From CAKVLS01 sp045651685 (lineage in GTDB: Bacteria; Bacillota; Clostridia; Christensenellales; UBA1242), in assembly GCA_045651685.1 (NCBI GenBank), contig JAZRSV010000004.1, positions 1-60,268 of the forward strand: a DNA stretch of 60,268 nt, given 5' to 3'. Both the position numbers and the translations under genes were made by a program. This document shows, one piece after another, positions 1 through 8,667 of this stretch (positions within the stretch are counted from its first letter, which is position 1; every line of letters starts with the position of its first letter). The notes beneath the pieces are model-generated. The model searched no databases and was not told the DNA's origin. It worked only from the letters and a program-made list of their open reading frames with translations.

Positions 1-30
1 ATATAGATAGTTATTGATATTTATTAGAAT

Positions 31-66
31 AAAAATGTATGCGTATCGTGTACATTTTTATTTTTA
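31..66 (+). terminator. Intrinsic terminator of an upstream gene
   Basis: A 9-bp stem (AAAAATGTA / TACATTTTT) with an 11-nt loop is followed by more T residues. It probably ends a gene lying left of the window. Two TATAAT words downstream (72-77 and 109-114) could start the next transcript, but neither has a good -35 box. Confidence 0.55.
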
Positions 67-153
67 TATAGTATAATAAAAATATAGTTAAATGGTTTTT
101 ATGCCCAATATAATTGTATAAAAACAACTAAAACTTTATTATGAGGAGAAATT

Positions 154-894
154 ATGATTACACAAACTTTTGATGACAAATCACCGGCATTAATCAACCC
201 TAAACAAAAATTTGAACCGGTCAAATGTGATGTTGTCATTGCAACTTTTTCTAATATTATAGAAGATTATGCTGTAGAGAAATTTGACGCTGTTAAGATA
301 GGTGAATTTTCTTGTGTTAATGGTCGCTCTCCAGTTTATACATTTAGATACAAAGATAAAACTTTTGGTTTTTATAAAACATTATTAGGTGCGCCTGCAT
401 CTGCCGGTATTATGGAAGATGTGATTATGATGTTTGATTGTAAAAAGTATTTGGTTTTTGGCTCTGCTGGTACGCTTGATAAAGATTGCTACGGCAAAGT
501 TATGGTGCCAACATATGCGTATCGTGACGAAGGTACATCTTATCACTATGCCAAAGCACAAGATTATATCGAGATAAAAAATAGTAAAATAGTTGCAGAC
601 TTTATGCAAAAGCACAACATAGCTCACAAAGCTGGCAAAACTTGGACAACAGATGCTTTTTATAGAGAGACAAAAAATAATTTAGAAAAAAGACAACAAG
701 ATGGATGTATCTCTGTTGATATGGAATGTTCTGCATTGCAAGCAGTGAGTGATTTTAGAGGGCTTGATTTGTATTATTTCTTTTTGAGTGGCGACTTGTT
801 AGACGCTCCAGAATGGGACAAAGGTGGCCTAGAAGAAGCTAACCATAACTACCAAAACTTTGATATCGCATTGCATCTAGCTTGCGAAATATAA
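154..894 (+). CDS. Nucleoside phosphorylase (PNP/UDP family)
   Basis: Cytosolic purine/pyrimidine nucleoside phosphorylase-type enzyme of 246 residues, expected to split a nucleoside with phosphate into a base and ribose-1-phosphate. Family marks are the glycine-rich LVFGSAGTL stretch near residue 100 (phosphate/ribose loop) and VDMECSAL near residue 190, which matches the conserved ribose-binding ME motif. The ATG follows GAGGAG with good spacing. A GNAT and a Nudix gene follow within 20 bp each, so the three probably form a small salvage/housecleaning operon. Substrate preference cannot be read from the sequence. Family assignment is firm, exact enzyme is not. Confidence 0.8.
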   Translation: MITQTFDDKSPALINPKQKFEPVKCDVVIATFSNIIEDYAVEKFDAVKIGEFSCVNGRSPVYTFRYKDKTFGFYKTLLGAPASAGIMEDVIMMFDCKKYLVFGSAGTLDKDCYGKVMVPTYAYRDEGTSYHYAKAQDYIEIKNSKIVADFMQKHNIAHKAGKTWTTDAFYRETKNNLEKRQQDGCISVDMECSALQAVSDFRGLDLYYFFLSGDLLDAPEWDKGGLEEANHNYQNFDIALHLACEI

Positions 895-913
895 ACATTT
901 AGGAGAACTAATA

Positions 914-1447
914 ATGAGTGATATTGTTATTAGGCCAGTTAAACCTCAAGATGCAGAGCAATATATCAAGCTTAACAATCTTGTTTGGCGTGTTGCATAT
1001 AAACATATCTTTCCAGAAGAAGTTTTTGCCGAAAGAGATAAACAAGCATCTCAAAAAATAAAAGATTTTGCGAGCAATGTATATAATAGTGATACTCATA
1101 TGGTATATGTTGCCGAACAAGGCTCAAAACTTATAGGGTTTATTTCGGGCACATTATTGTCAGAGTACGAGCACTTTGCTCAAAAAGATTATGCAGATCT
1201 TATGGCTTTGTATATACACCCAGATTATCAAGGCATGGGTATTGCTAGTAAGTTGAAGAAACTTTTTGATACTTGGGTTAAAGATCACGGCAAAACAAAA
1301 TATGTTATAGGTGTACTAAAAGAAAACTTAAATGCAAGACGAGTTTACGAAAAATGGGGTTGTAAACTTGACAAACATTCGCAACCTTTTGTAAAGCTTG
1401 GTGTTGGATATGACGAAGTTTTTTATATATGTGATATAAAAGATTAG
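914..1447 (+). CDS. GNAT-family N-acetyltransferase
   Basis: 177-residue acetyl-CoA-dependent acetyltransferase of unknown substrate. It begins IVIRPVKPQDAEQYIKL, the usual first strand and helix of the fold. It carries ALYIHPDYQGMGIASKL near residues 95-110, which is the acetyl-CoA pyrophosphate loop (Q-x-x-G-x-G/A), and ARRVYEKWGCK near the C-terminus, the typical last helix. The start follows AGGAGAA. It lies 19 bp after the nucleoside phosphorylase and 19 bp before a Nudix gene, so co-transcription is likely. Best guess is a small-molecule or aminoglycoside-like N-acetyltransferase. Confidence 0.85.
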   Translation: MSDIVIRPVKPQDAEQYIKLNNLVWRVAYKHIFPEEVFAERDKQASQKIKDFASNVYNSDTHMVYVAEQGSKLIGFISGTLLSEYEHFAQKDYADLMALYIHPDYQGMGIASKLKKLFDTWVKDHGKTKYVIGVLKENLNARRVYEKWGCKLDKHSQPFVKLGVGYDEVFYICDIKD

Positions 1448-1466
1448 CAAAAAAAGGATTAATTTT

Positions 1467-1931
1467 ATGGGATATTTTAGTCAAAAAACAAAACATGCCT
1501 TTGACTGTTATAGTGCTGGCGTGCCAAGAAAAAAGGTATATGCCGTTGTCGAAAAGGGCGATAGCTTTGTAGTGTTAAAAACACGAAAAGGTGACAAATA
1601 CAAATATGCACTTGCAGGTGGCACTATAGAGATTGGCGAAGATGTGCAAACTGCTGCAAAGAGAGAAATTTTAGAAGAACTAAATATCGAAGCAGAGTTT
1701 GTAAAAACACTTGCAGTAATACGCGACAAATCTCAATGGACGCACGAAGGTTTTACCTTTTGGGTAGAAGACGAGATGGAGATAGTGTACACAAAATATG
1801 TAAAAGATGGCTCCAATACTTCTTATGGGATAGAAGGCGAGTTTGAAACTCAAGACATCGTGTGCATAGTTAGCAAAGAAGATATGTTAAATGGCGTAGC
1901 AGAATTTGTACACTATGGTGTTAAACTTTAA
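1467..1931 (+). CDS. Nudix hydrolase
   Basis: 154-residue Nudix protein that should hydrolyse a nucleoside diphosphate linked to another moiety. The Nudix box is complete at about residues 50-73: GGTIEIGED, then seven residues, then REILEELNI, giving G-x5-E-x7-REUxEExxU with the metal-binding glutamates in place. Start is ATG after AAAGGA. It is the last gene of the three-gene unit and is followed by a hairpin terminator. Substrate is not predictable. Confidence 0.85.
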   Translation: MGYFSQKTKHAFDCYSAGVPRKKVYAVVEKGDSFVVLKTRKGDKYKYALAGGTIEIGEDVQTAAKREILEELNIEAEFVKTLAVIRDKSQWTHEGFTFWVEDEMEIVYTKYVKDGSNTSYGIEGEFETQDIVCIVSKEDMLNGVAEFVHYGVKL

Positions 1932-1938
1932 TTTTTGT

Positions 1939-1972
1939 AAAAAGACAGGCGGGTATTTGTCTGTTTTTTTTG
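1939..1972 (+). terminator. Intrinsic terminator after the Nudix gene
   Basis: AAAGACA pairs with TGTCT(G)TTT around a short G-rich loop, followed by a run of seven to eight T residues. Confidence 0.6.
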
Positions 1973-2083
1973 TTATATGAACATAATTGCTCAAATTATA
2001 ATAAAATGTAATATGTGCATAAATGCATATAGTGTGCAGTAGAGATATTTGCATATTTTTTAATATTACATTTGGGAGAAATT

Positions 2084-3337
2084 ATGGATAAGTTTGTAAT
2101 AAACGGCGGCAACTCTCTTAATGGTCAGCTAGAAGTGCCCTGTGCAAAAAATTCGTATCTAGCAATATTGGCTGCTTGTATGTTGTCAAAAGATACAATC
2201 GTACTGCACAAGTGTCCTAGGTTTAGCGACATTGACAAAATGTTAGAGATACTCTCGACCCTAGGCTGCAAGATAACTAGGCGAGACAATGATGTTGTTA
2301 TAGACTGTGCCAACGCTAACGGGTATAGTGTACCTGCAGAACTAGGCAAAGTTATAAGGTCGTCTATATTTTTGCTAGGTGCTATTATTGGTAAGCTGCG
2401 CAGGGCAAAAGTATCATATCCTGGGGGTTGTGATATAGGCGCTAGGCCTATTGATTTGCACCTAAAGGGACTAAAACAATTAAATATACATATAACAGAA
2501 AAACACGGATTTATAGAGTGTGACGCAAGCGAGCTAAAAGGTGGCGAAGTTCATCTTGATTATCCTAGTGTTGGTGCTACCGAAAACATAATGATGGCAG
2601 CTGTATATGCTAGTGGTACAACGCAAATATACAACGCTGCAAAAGAGCCCGAGATTGTAGACCTTCAAAACTTTATCAACAGTATGGGTGGCAAAGTTTA
2701 TGGTGCTGGTAGTAGTACTATAACAATAGTAGGGGTGCAAGAACTGCACTCAACACAATATACGCCTATTAGTGACCGAATAATTGCCGGTACATATCTT
2801 ATTGCCTGCGCTGCTTGTGGTGGCGAAGTGACAATAACCAACGCGAATTATCAACATATTTATTCTTTAATAACAAAACTTAAAAATTCTAGTTGCAATA
2901 TTAGTGTTTATAATGATAAAATAAAAATAGTTAGTGATGCTAGGCCAAAAAGTTTTGAAATAATAGAGACAATGCCTTATCCTGGCTTTCCTACAGACTT
3001 GCAAGCACAAGCATTGGTTTTGCAAACAATAAGTCAAGGCACTTGTGTAGTCGCCGAAAACTTGTTTGAAACACGCTTTAAGCATGTGCCAGAGCTAGTA
3101 AAGATGGGTGCAGATGTCGTAGTAAAGGGCAAAATAGCCGTGGTAAGAGGTGTTAGCAAACTTTATGGTGCAGAAGTTACTTGTCATGATTTAAGAGGTG
3201 GCGCTGCATTAACTATAGCTGGTTTGGTCGCTAGTGGCTATACTACTGTTAATGATGTGTCACATATCGACAGGGGATATTACAAGCTAGAGCAAGATTT
3301 TTGCAAGCTAGGAGCTAACATAAAACGAATTAATTAA
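2084..3337 (+). CDS. murA: UDP-N-acetylglucosamine 1-carboxyvinyltransferase
   Basis: MurA, the first committed step of peptidoglycan synthesis: it adds enolpyruvate from PEP to UDP-GlcNAc in the cytosol. 417 residues from the ATG at 2084, the usual length. The conserved N-terminal lysine/asparagine pair is in VPCAKNSYLAIL. The catalytic loop YPGGCDIGARPIDLHL near residue 113 has the PEP-binding and fosfomycin-target cysteine. A TTG at 2072 in frame would add four residues, but it overlaps the ribosome site GGGAGAA, which fits the ATG far better. It is followed 9 bp later by divIB, a classic cell-wall/division pairing. Confidence 0.95.
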   Translation: MDKFVINGGNSLNGQLEVPCAKNSYLAILAACMLSKDTIVLHKCPRFSDIDKMLEILSTLGCKITRRDNDVVIDCANANGYSVPAELGKVIRSSIFLLGAIIGKLRRAKVSYPGGCDIGARPIDLHLKGLKQLNIHITEKHGFIECDASELKGGEVHLDYPSVGATENIMMAAVYASGTTQIYNAAKEPEIVDLQNFINSMGGKVYGAGSSTITIVGVQELHSTQYTPISDRIIAGTYLIACAACGGEVTITNANYQHIYSLITKLKNSSCNISVYNDKIKIVSDARPKSFEIIETMPYPGFPTDLQAQALVLQTISQGTCVVAENLFETRFKHVPELVKMGADVVVKGKIAVVRGVSKLYGAEVTCHDLRGGAALTIAGLVASGYTTVNDVSHIDRGYYKLEQDFCKLGANIKRIN

Positions 3338-3346
3338 AGGGTTGTT

Positions 3347-4201
3347 ATGAAGACAAAAAGACTAATAATTGTATTGAGTATCATTGCAGTTTTTGTTGTT
3401 ATTGTTGTGTTGTCATCTACCGTTTTTACTCTAAAAAAGGTTGAGATAAACTTTTATGACAAAAATGACCAATTGATAGAAGATAACAATACTTTGCAAT
3501 ATTTTAATGAGCAGAGCATAAAAACAATTATAGATAGTGGCGAGTTTAAGTTTGGCAAAAATATGTTTTTGCTAAAAAAATCATCTTATTATCAAAAGTT
3601 AGAAACTGCCAATCCTTATATAAAAGTTATTGACATTACTAGCAAATTCCCTAATACTTTGGTAGTAAAAGTAGTAGAGAGAGAAGAGATGTTTTATTGT
3701 CCATGTGACAATGGCAAGTATGCTATATTAGATGGCGAACTAAAAGTTCTTAACATTGTAGACAGTGTCGATACATTTGATTATATTAAGATTGATATTG
3801 GTCAAACTCAACTACAAGCTGGTCAATTTTATAACACTACAGATAGTCAAAAAATATTAGCACAACTAAAAGAAAAACTTTTTGTATCAACACTAGATAC
3901 TGTTGGTGCAATATCTTTGATACAAGAAGTAAAAGTAAAAACAGACATTATGATAGACAATCCTGCAGGTGAGTGCTTGTGGCTAGATATACAAACACGC
4001 CCAACCAAAAAAGATGGCACAACCCTTGCTGGTGTATTATTTAGTATCGAAAATGCAACATCAAATTTAGAAGACAAAGTGTATAGAGCTTTGGTTGCAT
4101 ACAACACATTTTTAGATGGCGCCAATGCAGAACATTTGATAAAAACTCAAACAGGTATTATAAAAGTTTATAATAATCTTGAGTATGTTTGGTGCGAATA
4201 A
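3347..4201 (+). CDS. divIB: Cell-division protein DivIB/FtsQ-like
   Basis: 284-residue bitopic division protein. It has a short basic N-terminus, one membrane segment at about residues 6-28, then an extracellular part that starts like a POTRA domain (LKKVEINFYDKN, later FGKNMFLLKKSSYYQKLE and KVIDITSKFPNTLVVKVVERE, the typical FtsQ sequence run). In the divisome it bridges FtsL/DivIC and the septal synthase. Start ATG with AAAGGG upstream. Placement between murA and ftsA is the usual Bacillota arrangement. The unusual feature is a strong terminator after it that separates it from ftsA-ftsZ. Sequence similarity in this family is always weak, so the call leans on motif and context. Confidence 0.82.
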   Translation: MKTKRLIIVLSIIAVFVVIVVLSSTVFTLKKVEINFYDKNDQLIEDNNTLQYFNEQSIKTIIDSGEFKFGKNMFLLKKSSYYQKLETANPYIKVIDITSKFPNTLVVKVVEREEMFYCPCDNGKYAILDGELKVLNIVDSVDTFDYIKIDIGQTQLQAGQFYNTTDSQKILAQLKEKLFVSTLDTVGAISLIQEVKVKTDIMIDNPAGECLWLDIQTRPTKKDGTTLAGVLFSIENATSNLEDKVYRALVAYNTFLDGANAEHLIKTQTGIIKVYNNLEYVWCE

Positions 4202-4207
4202 TAGTGT

Positions 4208-4242
4208 ACAAAAAACACAGGTAAATTTGCCTGTGTTTTTTA
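4208..4242 (+). terminator. Intrinsic terminator after divIB
   Basis: Perfect 11-bp stem AAAAACACAGG / CCTGTGTTTTT with an 8-nt loop and T-rich tail. It isolates murA-divIB from ftsA-ftsZ. Confidence 0.85.
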
Positions 4243-4297
4243 TTAATTTTTGCCAAAAAGGTAGGGTATAAAAACAATTAAATATTGCTAAAACAAT

Positions 4298-4326
4298 TTG
4301 ACAATTATTTTTTGTATATTTATAAT
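4298..4326 (+). promoter_or_regulatory. Sigma-A-type promoter of ftsA-ftsZ
   Basis: Consensus TTGACA (4298-4303), exactly 17 nt, then consensus TATAAT (4321-4326). The predicted transcript starts near 4333, giving a leader of about 65 nt before the ftsA ATG. The leader holds a small GTGC-TATCAT-GCAC hairpin. Confidence 0.8.
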
Positions 4327-4399
4327 ATAAATATGTATTTGTATTGTGCTATCATGCACAAAATATACCAACTCGACTTTAGAAAAAAGGCGGAATGCG

Positions 4400-5581
4400 A
4401 TGCCAAAAACAGATGTAGCAATTTTAGATTTTGGTTCTGAAAAAATCAGCGTTATTATCGGCAGCAGAGATGTTAATAATACATTTAGCATCAAGGGTGT
4501 TGGCGAGTGCGAATATGCTGGTTTTATGGATGGCGAATTTTTGCAACCTGATCAACTAAAATTAGCTATGGGCTTGGCTATTTCTAACGCAGAGATCAAC
4601 TCAAAAACCAAGATCAATAGCTTGTATATCGGTGTGCCTGCAGAGTTTTCTTTTTGCGTATGCAAAAATGTTTCTCAAAACTATGCTCGTAGCAAAACAG
4701 TTTCGCAAGATGATATAGATGAGTTATTTGACAGAGCCAATGACTTTAAGCAATACAAAGGTCATACAGTTATTAATCAATCTGCTATTTATTATGTATT
4801 GGATGATAATGGCAAAGAGTCTAACCCTATCGGCCTTATTACTTCGAAGTTAACTGGTTGCTTGTCATTTATCTTGGCAGAAAATAGTTTTGTAAACTTA
4901 ATCAACAGTTTTAGACTAGACCTTGACATTGATAGAGTAGACTATATCTCTAGTACATTGGCAGAGAGTTTGTACCTGTTTGACAGTGAGACTCGTGATG
5001 GTTATGCAGTGCTTGTCGATGTAGGATACATCACTACAAGCGTTAGCTTGATTAGAGGCGATGGCTTATTATTCTTAAAGAGTTTTTCGATGGGTGGTGG
5101 CCATATTACTGCAGACCTTGCAGAGTGTCTAAAGATTACTTTTGATCAAGCAGAGGTGCTTAAGAGAAAAATTGTTTTGAGTATTGACCCTACAGAGAGC
5201 GATATATACGAAGCAGTTGTTGATGGTGCAGTTATGCCTATCAAAGCAAAAGTAGCTAATGAGATAGTAGAATGTCGTATCGAAGAGATCGCAAAAGGTA
5301 TATTAAAATGCTTAAGTTTGTGTGCTTATGAGTACCCAGACTACATACCTATCAGCCTAACAGGCGGTGGGTTGTGCTACCTAAAAGGTGCAAAAGATTT
5401 GTTAAGTAAATTAACTGGTAAAAATATAGAGATGGTTGTACCACCTGTACCACAACTTAACAAACCACATTATTCTTCAAGCATCGGCCTTTTAGATGCA
5501 GCATTAAAACAAGAAGAATTTAACAGAAGCCGCATGAGCTTTTGGAATAGATTAAAATCAATATTTTCGTCAAATCACTAG
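4400..5581 (+). CDS. ftsA: Cell-division protein FtsA
   Basis: Actin-fold ATPase that tethers FtsZ filaments to the membrane. 393 residues from ATG 4400, chosen because AAAAAGGCGG lies just upstream; an in-frame ATG at 4346 is possible but has no ribosome site. Visible actin-fold motifs are DFGSEKISVIIG near the N-terminus (phosphate 1), VLVDVGYITTSVSLIRG mid-protein (phosphate 2) and ISLTGGG near residue 320 (adenosine). The C-terminus SFWNRLKSIFSSNH looks like the amphipathic membrane-targeting helix. It lies 9 bp before ftsZ and shares its promoter. Confidence 0.93.
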   Translation: MPKTDVAILDFGSEKISVIIGSRDVNNTFSIKGVGECEYAGFMDGEFLQPDQLKLAMGLAISNAEINSKTKINSLYIGVPAEFSFCVCKNVSQNYARSKTVSQDDIDELFDRANDFKQYKGHTVINQSAIYYVLDDNGKESNPIGLITSKLTGCLSFILAENSFVNLINSFRLDLDIDRVDYISSTLAESLYLFDSETRDGYAVLVDVGYITTSVSLIRGDGLLFLKSFSMGGGHITADLAECLKITFDQAEVLKRKIVLSIDPTESDIYEAVVDGAVMPIKAKVANEIVECRIEEIAKGILKCLSLCAYEYPDYIPISLTGGGLCYLKGAKDLLSKLTGKNIEMVVPPVPQLNKPHYSSSIGLLDAALKQEEFNRSRMSFWNRLKSIFSSNH

Positions 5582-5590
5582 GAGGAAGAA

Positions 5591-6790
5591 ATGTATAATT
5601 CAAACAACAACATCAGTCAAATAGCCAACATCAAAGTTATCGGTATCGGTGGTGGTGGTAACAACGCTGTTAACAGAATGGTTGCAGCAAACATCACAAG
5701 CGCACAATTTGTAGCTATTAATACCGACAAACAAGCATTGCTTATGAGCAAAGCAAATCACCGTATCCAAATTGGTGAAAAACTTACTCGTGGTCTTGGT
5801 GCAGGTGCAGAACCAGAAGTTGGTCAAAAAGCTGCCGAAGAGAGCAAAGCTGTTATTACCGAAATGCTAAAAGGTTGCGACCTTGCATTTATCACTGCTG
5901 GTATGGGTGGTGGTACTGGTACAGGTGCTGCTCCTATCGTTGCTCAAATAGCAAAAGAAATGGGTATTTTAACAATAGCAGTTGTAACAAAACCATTTAA
6001 CTTTGAAGGTCGTCGCCGTATGGAGAACGCCGAAAAAGGTATCGAAAATCTAAAAAAATATGTTGATACTTTGGTTGTTATCCCTAACGACAAACTATTA
6101 AGAATTGTACCAAAGGGTACTCCTATCGTTGAAGCTTTCCGTTGTGCAGACGATGTATTAAGACAAGGTATTCAAGGTATATCTGACCTTATCGTTAACC
6201 CAAGTCTTATTAACCTTGACTTTGCCGATGTTAAGTCTATCATGAAAAACAAAGGTCTTGCTCACATGGGTATTGGCCGTGCAAAAGGCGAAAACAAAAC
6301 TATCGAAGCTGTACGCCAAGCAGTACAAAGCCCACTACTAGAGACTACTATCGAAGGCGCTACAGGCATTTTGCTTAATGTTAAAGGTGGCCTAGACCTA
6401 GCTCTTGACGAAGTAGACGAAGCAGCAGAACTTGTTAGAGAAGTTGTCGATGTTGATTGCAACATTATCTTTGGTGCTGGTATTGACGAAGCTTTGAGCG
6501 AAGAAGTAGAAATTACTGTTATCGCAACTGGCTTTACTGGTGGCAAAAATGCTCAAACTCCAAAAACTCCAGAGTTTAATGCTTTTGGCGCTAACAATGC
6601 TAACTTTGACAAAGACGAATATAGAGAAAGTTTGCTAAACCGTTTAGAAGGTAAAAGCCAACCTGTAGAAGAAAGAGAAGAACCTCAAGCTCAACAAGAG
6701 CCAGAAGTAGAAGTTCAACCAGCTTCTTCTAGAGTAAAGATTGACGATCCAAATTTACCTCCATTTCTTCGCAGACTAAAAAGAAGATAA
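5591..6790 (+). CDS. ftsZ: Cell-division GTPase FtsZ
   Basis: Tubulin-like GTPase that builds the Z-ring. 399 residues. The tubulin signature GGGTGTGAAP is at about residues 105-114. The N-terminal nucleotide site reads VIGIGGGGNNAVNRM, and the T7-loop region NLDFADVKSIM is present. The tail is a variable Glu/Gln/Pro-rich linker ending in DDPNLPPFLRR, the conserved peptide that binds FtsA. Start ATG after TAGGAGGAAG. A terminator follows directly. Confidence 0.98.
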   Translation: MYNSNNNISQIANIKVIGIGGGGNNAVNRMVAANITSAQFVAINTDKQALLMSKANHRIQIGEKLTRGLGAGAEPEVGQKAAEESKAVITEMLKGCDLAFITAGMGGGTGTGAAPIVAQIAKEMGILTIAVVTKPFNFEGRRRMENAEKGIENLKKYVDTLVVIPNDKLLRIVPKGTPIVEAFRCADDVLRQGIQGISDLIVNPSLINLDFADVKSIMKNKGLAHMGIGRAKGENKTIEAVRQAVQSPLLETTIEGATGILLNVKGGLDLALDEVDEAAELVREVVDVDCNIIFGAGIDEALSEEVEITVIATGFTGGKNAQTPKTPEFNAFGANNANFDKDEYRESLLNRLEGKSQPVEEREEPQAQQEPEVEVQPASSRVKIDDPNLPPFLRRLKRR

Positions 6791-6795
6791 TATAT

Positions 6796-6828
6796 AAAGA
6801 ACCTAATTAACTTTAGGTTCTTTTTTTA
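6796..6828 (+). terminator. Intrinsic terminator after ftsZ
   Basis: AAGAACCTAA / TTTAGGTTCTT stem followed by seven T residues. Confidence 0.85.
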
Positions 6829-6871
6829 AGTGAGTATTTACATAATATAATAGGTGTGTTAAAATATAAGT

Positions 6872-7729
6872 ATGAGCAAAAAACCTTTATTTGAAAAAGA
6901 AACCGAAAAGCCAATAGATGATCAATTTGTTAGACATGCACCTTTTGCGCTAACAACTCGCATGTTGCGTAGTGCCGCCAACAATGGCGACCTTGTTGAT
7001 GGCGAGTTTTATGAAAAGTTTTTTATGCATATAGGTCAATCGTCCAACCAAACTAGGTTTTATCAATCACTGACATATCTTGCAGCACATGGCTATAAAC
7101 CTAGCAAGGCATTAAAAAATATATTTGACAAAGGCTACTATGGCAAAGATTGGGAGACTGCAAAAAAATTTACTTTTGATACTACCAACCTTGCGATGTT
7201 TGAAGAGACAATTTATGACTTGGTTGCCGTGGTAAATATGCGAGACTATGTAGAGCAATCACAGTTTGATCAACTTGATCCACAAGCACATGCTCGTATT
7301 ATAGAAAATCTTGATGTGCTAGAGCAAAGAGTGGTAGAAGGTGAGAGTATAAATAGCTGCTTGCTTAAAAAAACAAATGGTAATCAAGATATTCATACTC
7401 AAATTGACAATTTGTGCTTAAAAAACTATGGCGTAAACTTTAGACAACCACAACCAACTACAGTTTTGTGGGATGGTTTGCAACAACATATATCAAAAGA
7501 CGCTCGAAGAGAGTTTGTTCTAAACTATGCAGCAAATGGTGTTAATGTTAGTATCGATGACCCTGACTGCGTTATAAGTATGAGATGTATGGATAGTATG
7601 CTTGATGAGATGGCGTACAAAGCGTGTGAGCATAAGTCAAAAATGTGTATTAATGCCGCAGTAAGATATTCTAACAATACACAATTTTCGCCATACAAAG
7701 AACCAGAAGGTTTGAGCGAAATATATTAA
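6872..7729 (+). CDS. Unknown 285-residue protein between ftsZ and spoIIGA
   Basis: Not recognised. Predicted soluble, mostly helical, with no signal peptide or membrane segment. It contains an acidic helical middle and several cysteines near the C-terminus (DPDCVISMRCMDSM, KACEHKSKMCI). It interrupts the usual ftsZ-spoIIGA neighbourhood and has its own terminator. There is no good ribosome site at the ATG; TAAAAT (6860-6865) ends six bases before it, so the mRNA may be leaderless. A second box, TATAAT at 6846-6851, would give a leader of about 14 nt. A division or sporulation role is only suggested by position. Confidence 0.75.
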   Translation: MSKKPLFEKETEKPIDDQFVRHAPFALTTRMLRSAANNGDLVDGEFYEKFFMHIGQSSNQTRFYQSLTYLAAHGYKPSKALKNIFDKGYYGKDWETAKKFTFDTTNLAMFEETIYDLVAVVNMRDYVEQSQFDQLDPQAHARIIENLDVLEQRVVEGESINSCLLKKTNGNQDIHTQIDNLCLKNYGVNFRQPQPTTVLWDGLQQHISKDARREFVLNYAANGVNVSIDDPDCVISMRCMDSMLDEMAYKACEHKSKMCINAAVRYSNNTQFSPYKEPEGLSEIY

Positions 7730-7736
7730 TAACAAA

Positions 7737-7772
7737 AAATAAGACAAGTTTAGTTAAGACTTGTCTTTTTTA
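7737..7772 (+). terminator. Intrinsic terminator before spoIIGA
   Basis: AAGACAAGT(TTAG) and ACTTGTCTT form the stem, followed by a T tract. Confidence 0.75.
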
Positions 7773-7781
7773 TTGCTTTTT

Positions 7782-7810
7782 TTGCAGATTTGGTGTTGTG
7801 ACTATATAGT
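7782..7810 (+). promoter_or_regulatory. Candidate promoter of spoIIGA-sigE
   Basis: TTGCAG (7782-7787), 17 nt, TATAGT (7805-7810). The start codon follows 10 nt later, so the transcript would have a leader of only about four bases or none. An overlapping alternative -10 is TACAAT at 7810-7815. No clear Spo0A box was seen, although this operon is Spo0A-controlled in Bacillus. Confidence 0.45.
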
Positions 7811-7820
7811 ACAATAAGGT

Positions 7821-8651
7821 ATGCCAATTTATGTAGAACAAGTTTTTATAAATAATTTTGTTATAGACTTTTCAATAATTGTTTTGTGCAGCCTTGCCAC
7901 AAGGCAAAAGTTTGTGTGGTATAGGGCCATAGGGGCGAGTACTTTTGGGGCGATATTTGCAATGCTTTTGCCGTTGACAAAAAGTTATGGGGCGTTTTTG
8001 TATTTGCAAAAAATTATTTGCGCAGTCGTGATGTGTATAATTAGCAATAGCAAAAAATCTATAAAAAAATTTGTGTTGTTTTTGTGTATGTTTATCATCT
8101 TTACATTTATGTTTGGTGGTATGAGTTTTGCTCTCGTTATCGCCATGGGTGGTAGTTATAACGACATTGTTGGTTTTGATCTGCCACTACCAATATGGGC
8201 AATAATACTAGGACTAGTCACATATGCATTTTTTGTTGGCAAGGCAATACAAAACTTTTTTAATGAAAAAAAGCTTGCCAAGTTTAACTTCTCGCTAAAA
8301 GTTTTTGTAGACAAAAAAAGTTGTGTGCTTAATGCATATCTTGATACGGGCAATATTCTTGTTGACACTCAAAGCAACAAAGGTGTGGTTGTTGTAGACT
8401 ACAAAACCATAAGCAAAGTTGTTGATATTAGTGTTGTTGACCTTGTGCTAAAAAAGAATGTTAACAATCTAAAAAACAGCCATTATATACCATATACAAC
8501 TATCTCTGGCAAAACTCAAACAATGTTGGTTTTTGAACCAGACTGCACGATAATAGATAACAAAAGACAAATAGATTGTATGCTTGGTATATCTATTAGC
8601 GGCCTTGCAAAAAGCGAGTTTGATGCGTTAATAAACCCAATATTATTATAA
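7821..8651 (+). CDS. spoIIGA: Sporulation sigma-E factor-processing peptidase SpoIIGA
   Basis: Membrane aspartic protease that removes the pro-sequence from SigE in the mother cell after asymmetric septation. 276 residues. The N-terminal half has about five hydrophobic segments, starting YVEQVFINNFVIDFSIIVL, the family's usual opening. The C-terminal half is a retropepsin-like domain with the catalytic D-T-G in NAYLDTGNILVD near residue 176. sigE follows 16 bp later, the invariant pairing. There is no usable Shine-Dalgarno at the ATG. Confidence 0.93.
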   Translation: MPIYVEQVFINNFVIDFSIIVLCSLATRQKFVWYRAIGASTFGAIFAMLLPLTKSYGAFLYLQKIICAVVMCIISNSKKSIKKFVLFLCMFIIFTFMFGGMSFALVIAMGGSYNDIVGFDLPLPIWAIILGLVTYAFFVGKAIQNFFNEKKLAKFNFSLKVFVDKKSCVLNAYLDTGNILVDTQSNKGVVVVDYKTISKVVDISVVDLVLKKNVNNLKNSHYIPYTTISGKTQTMLVFEPDCTIIDNKRQIDCMLGISISGLAKSEFDALINPILL

Positions 8652-8667
8652 AATAAGGAGTTGTAGT

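Noticed and set aside
2072..2083. TTG start for murA
   Set aside because: It overlaps the Shine-Dalgarno that serves ATG 2084, where the family sequence begins.
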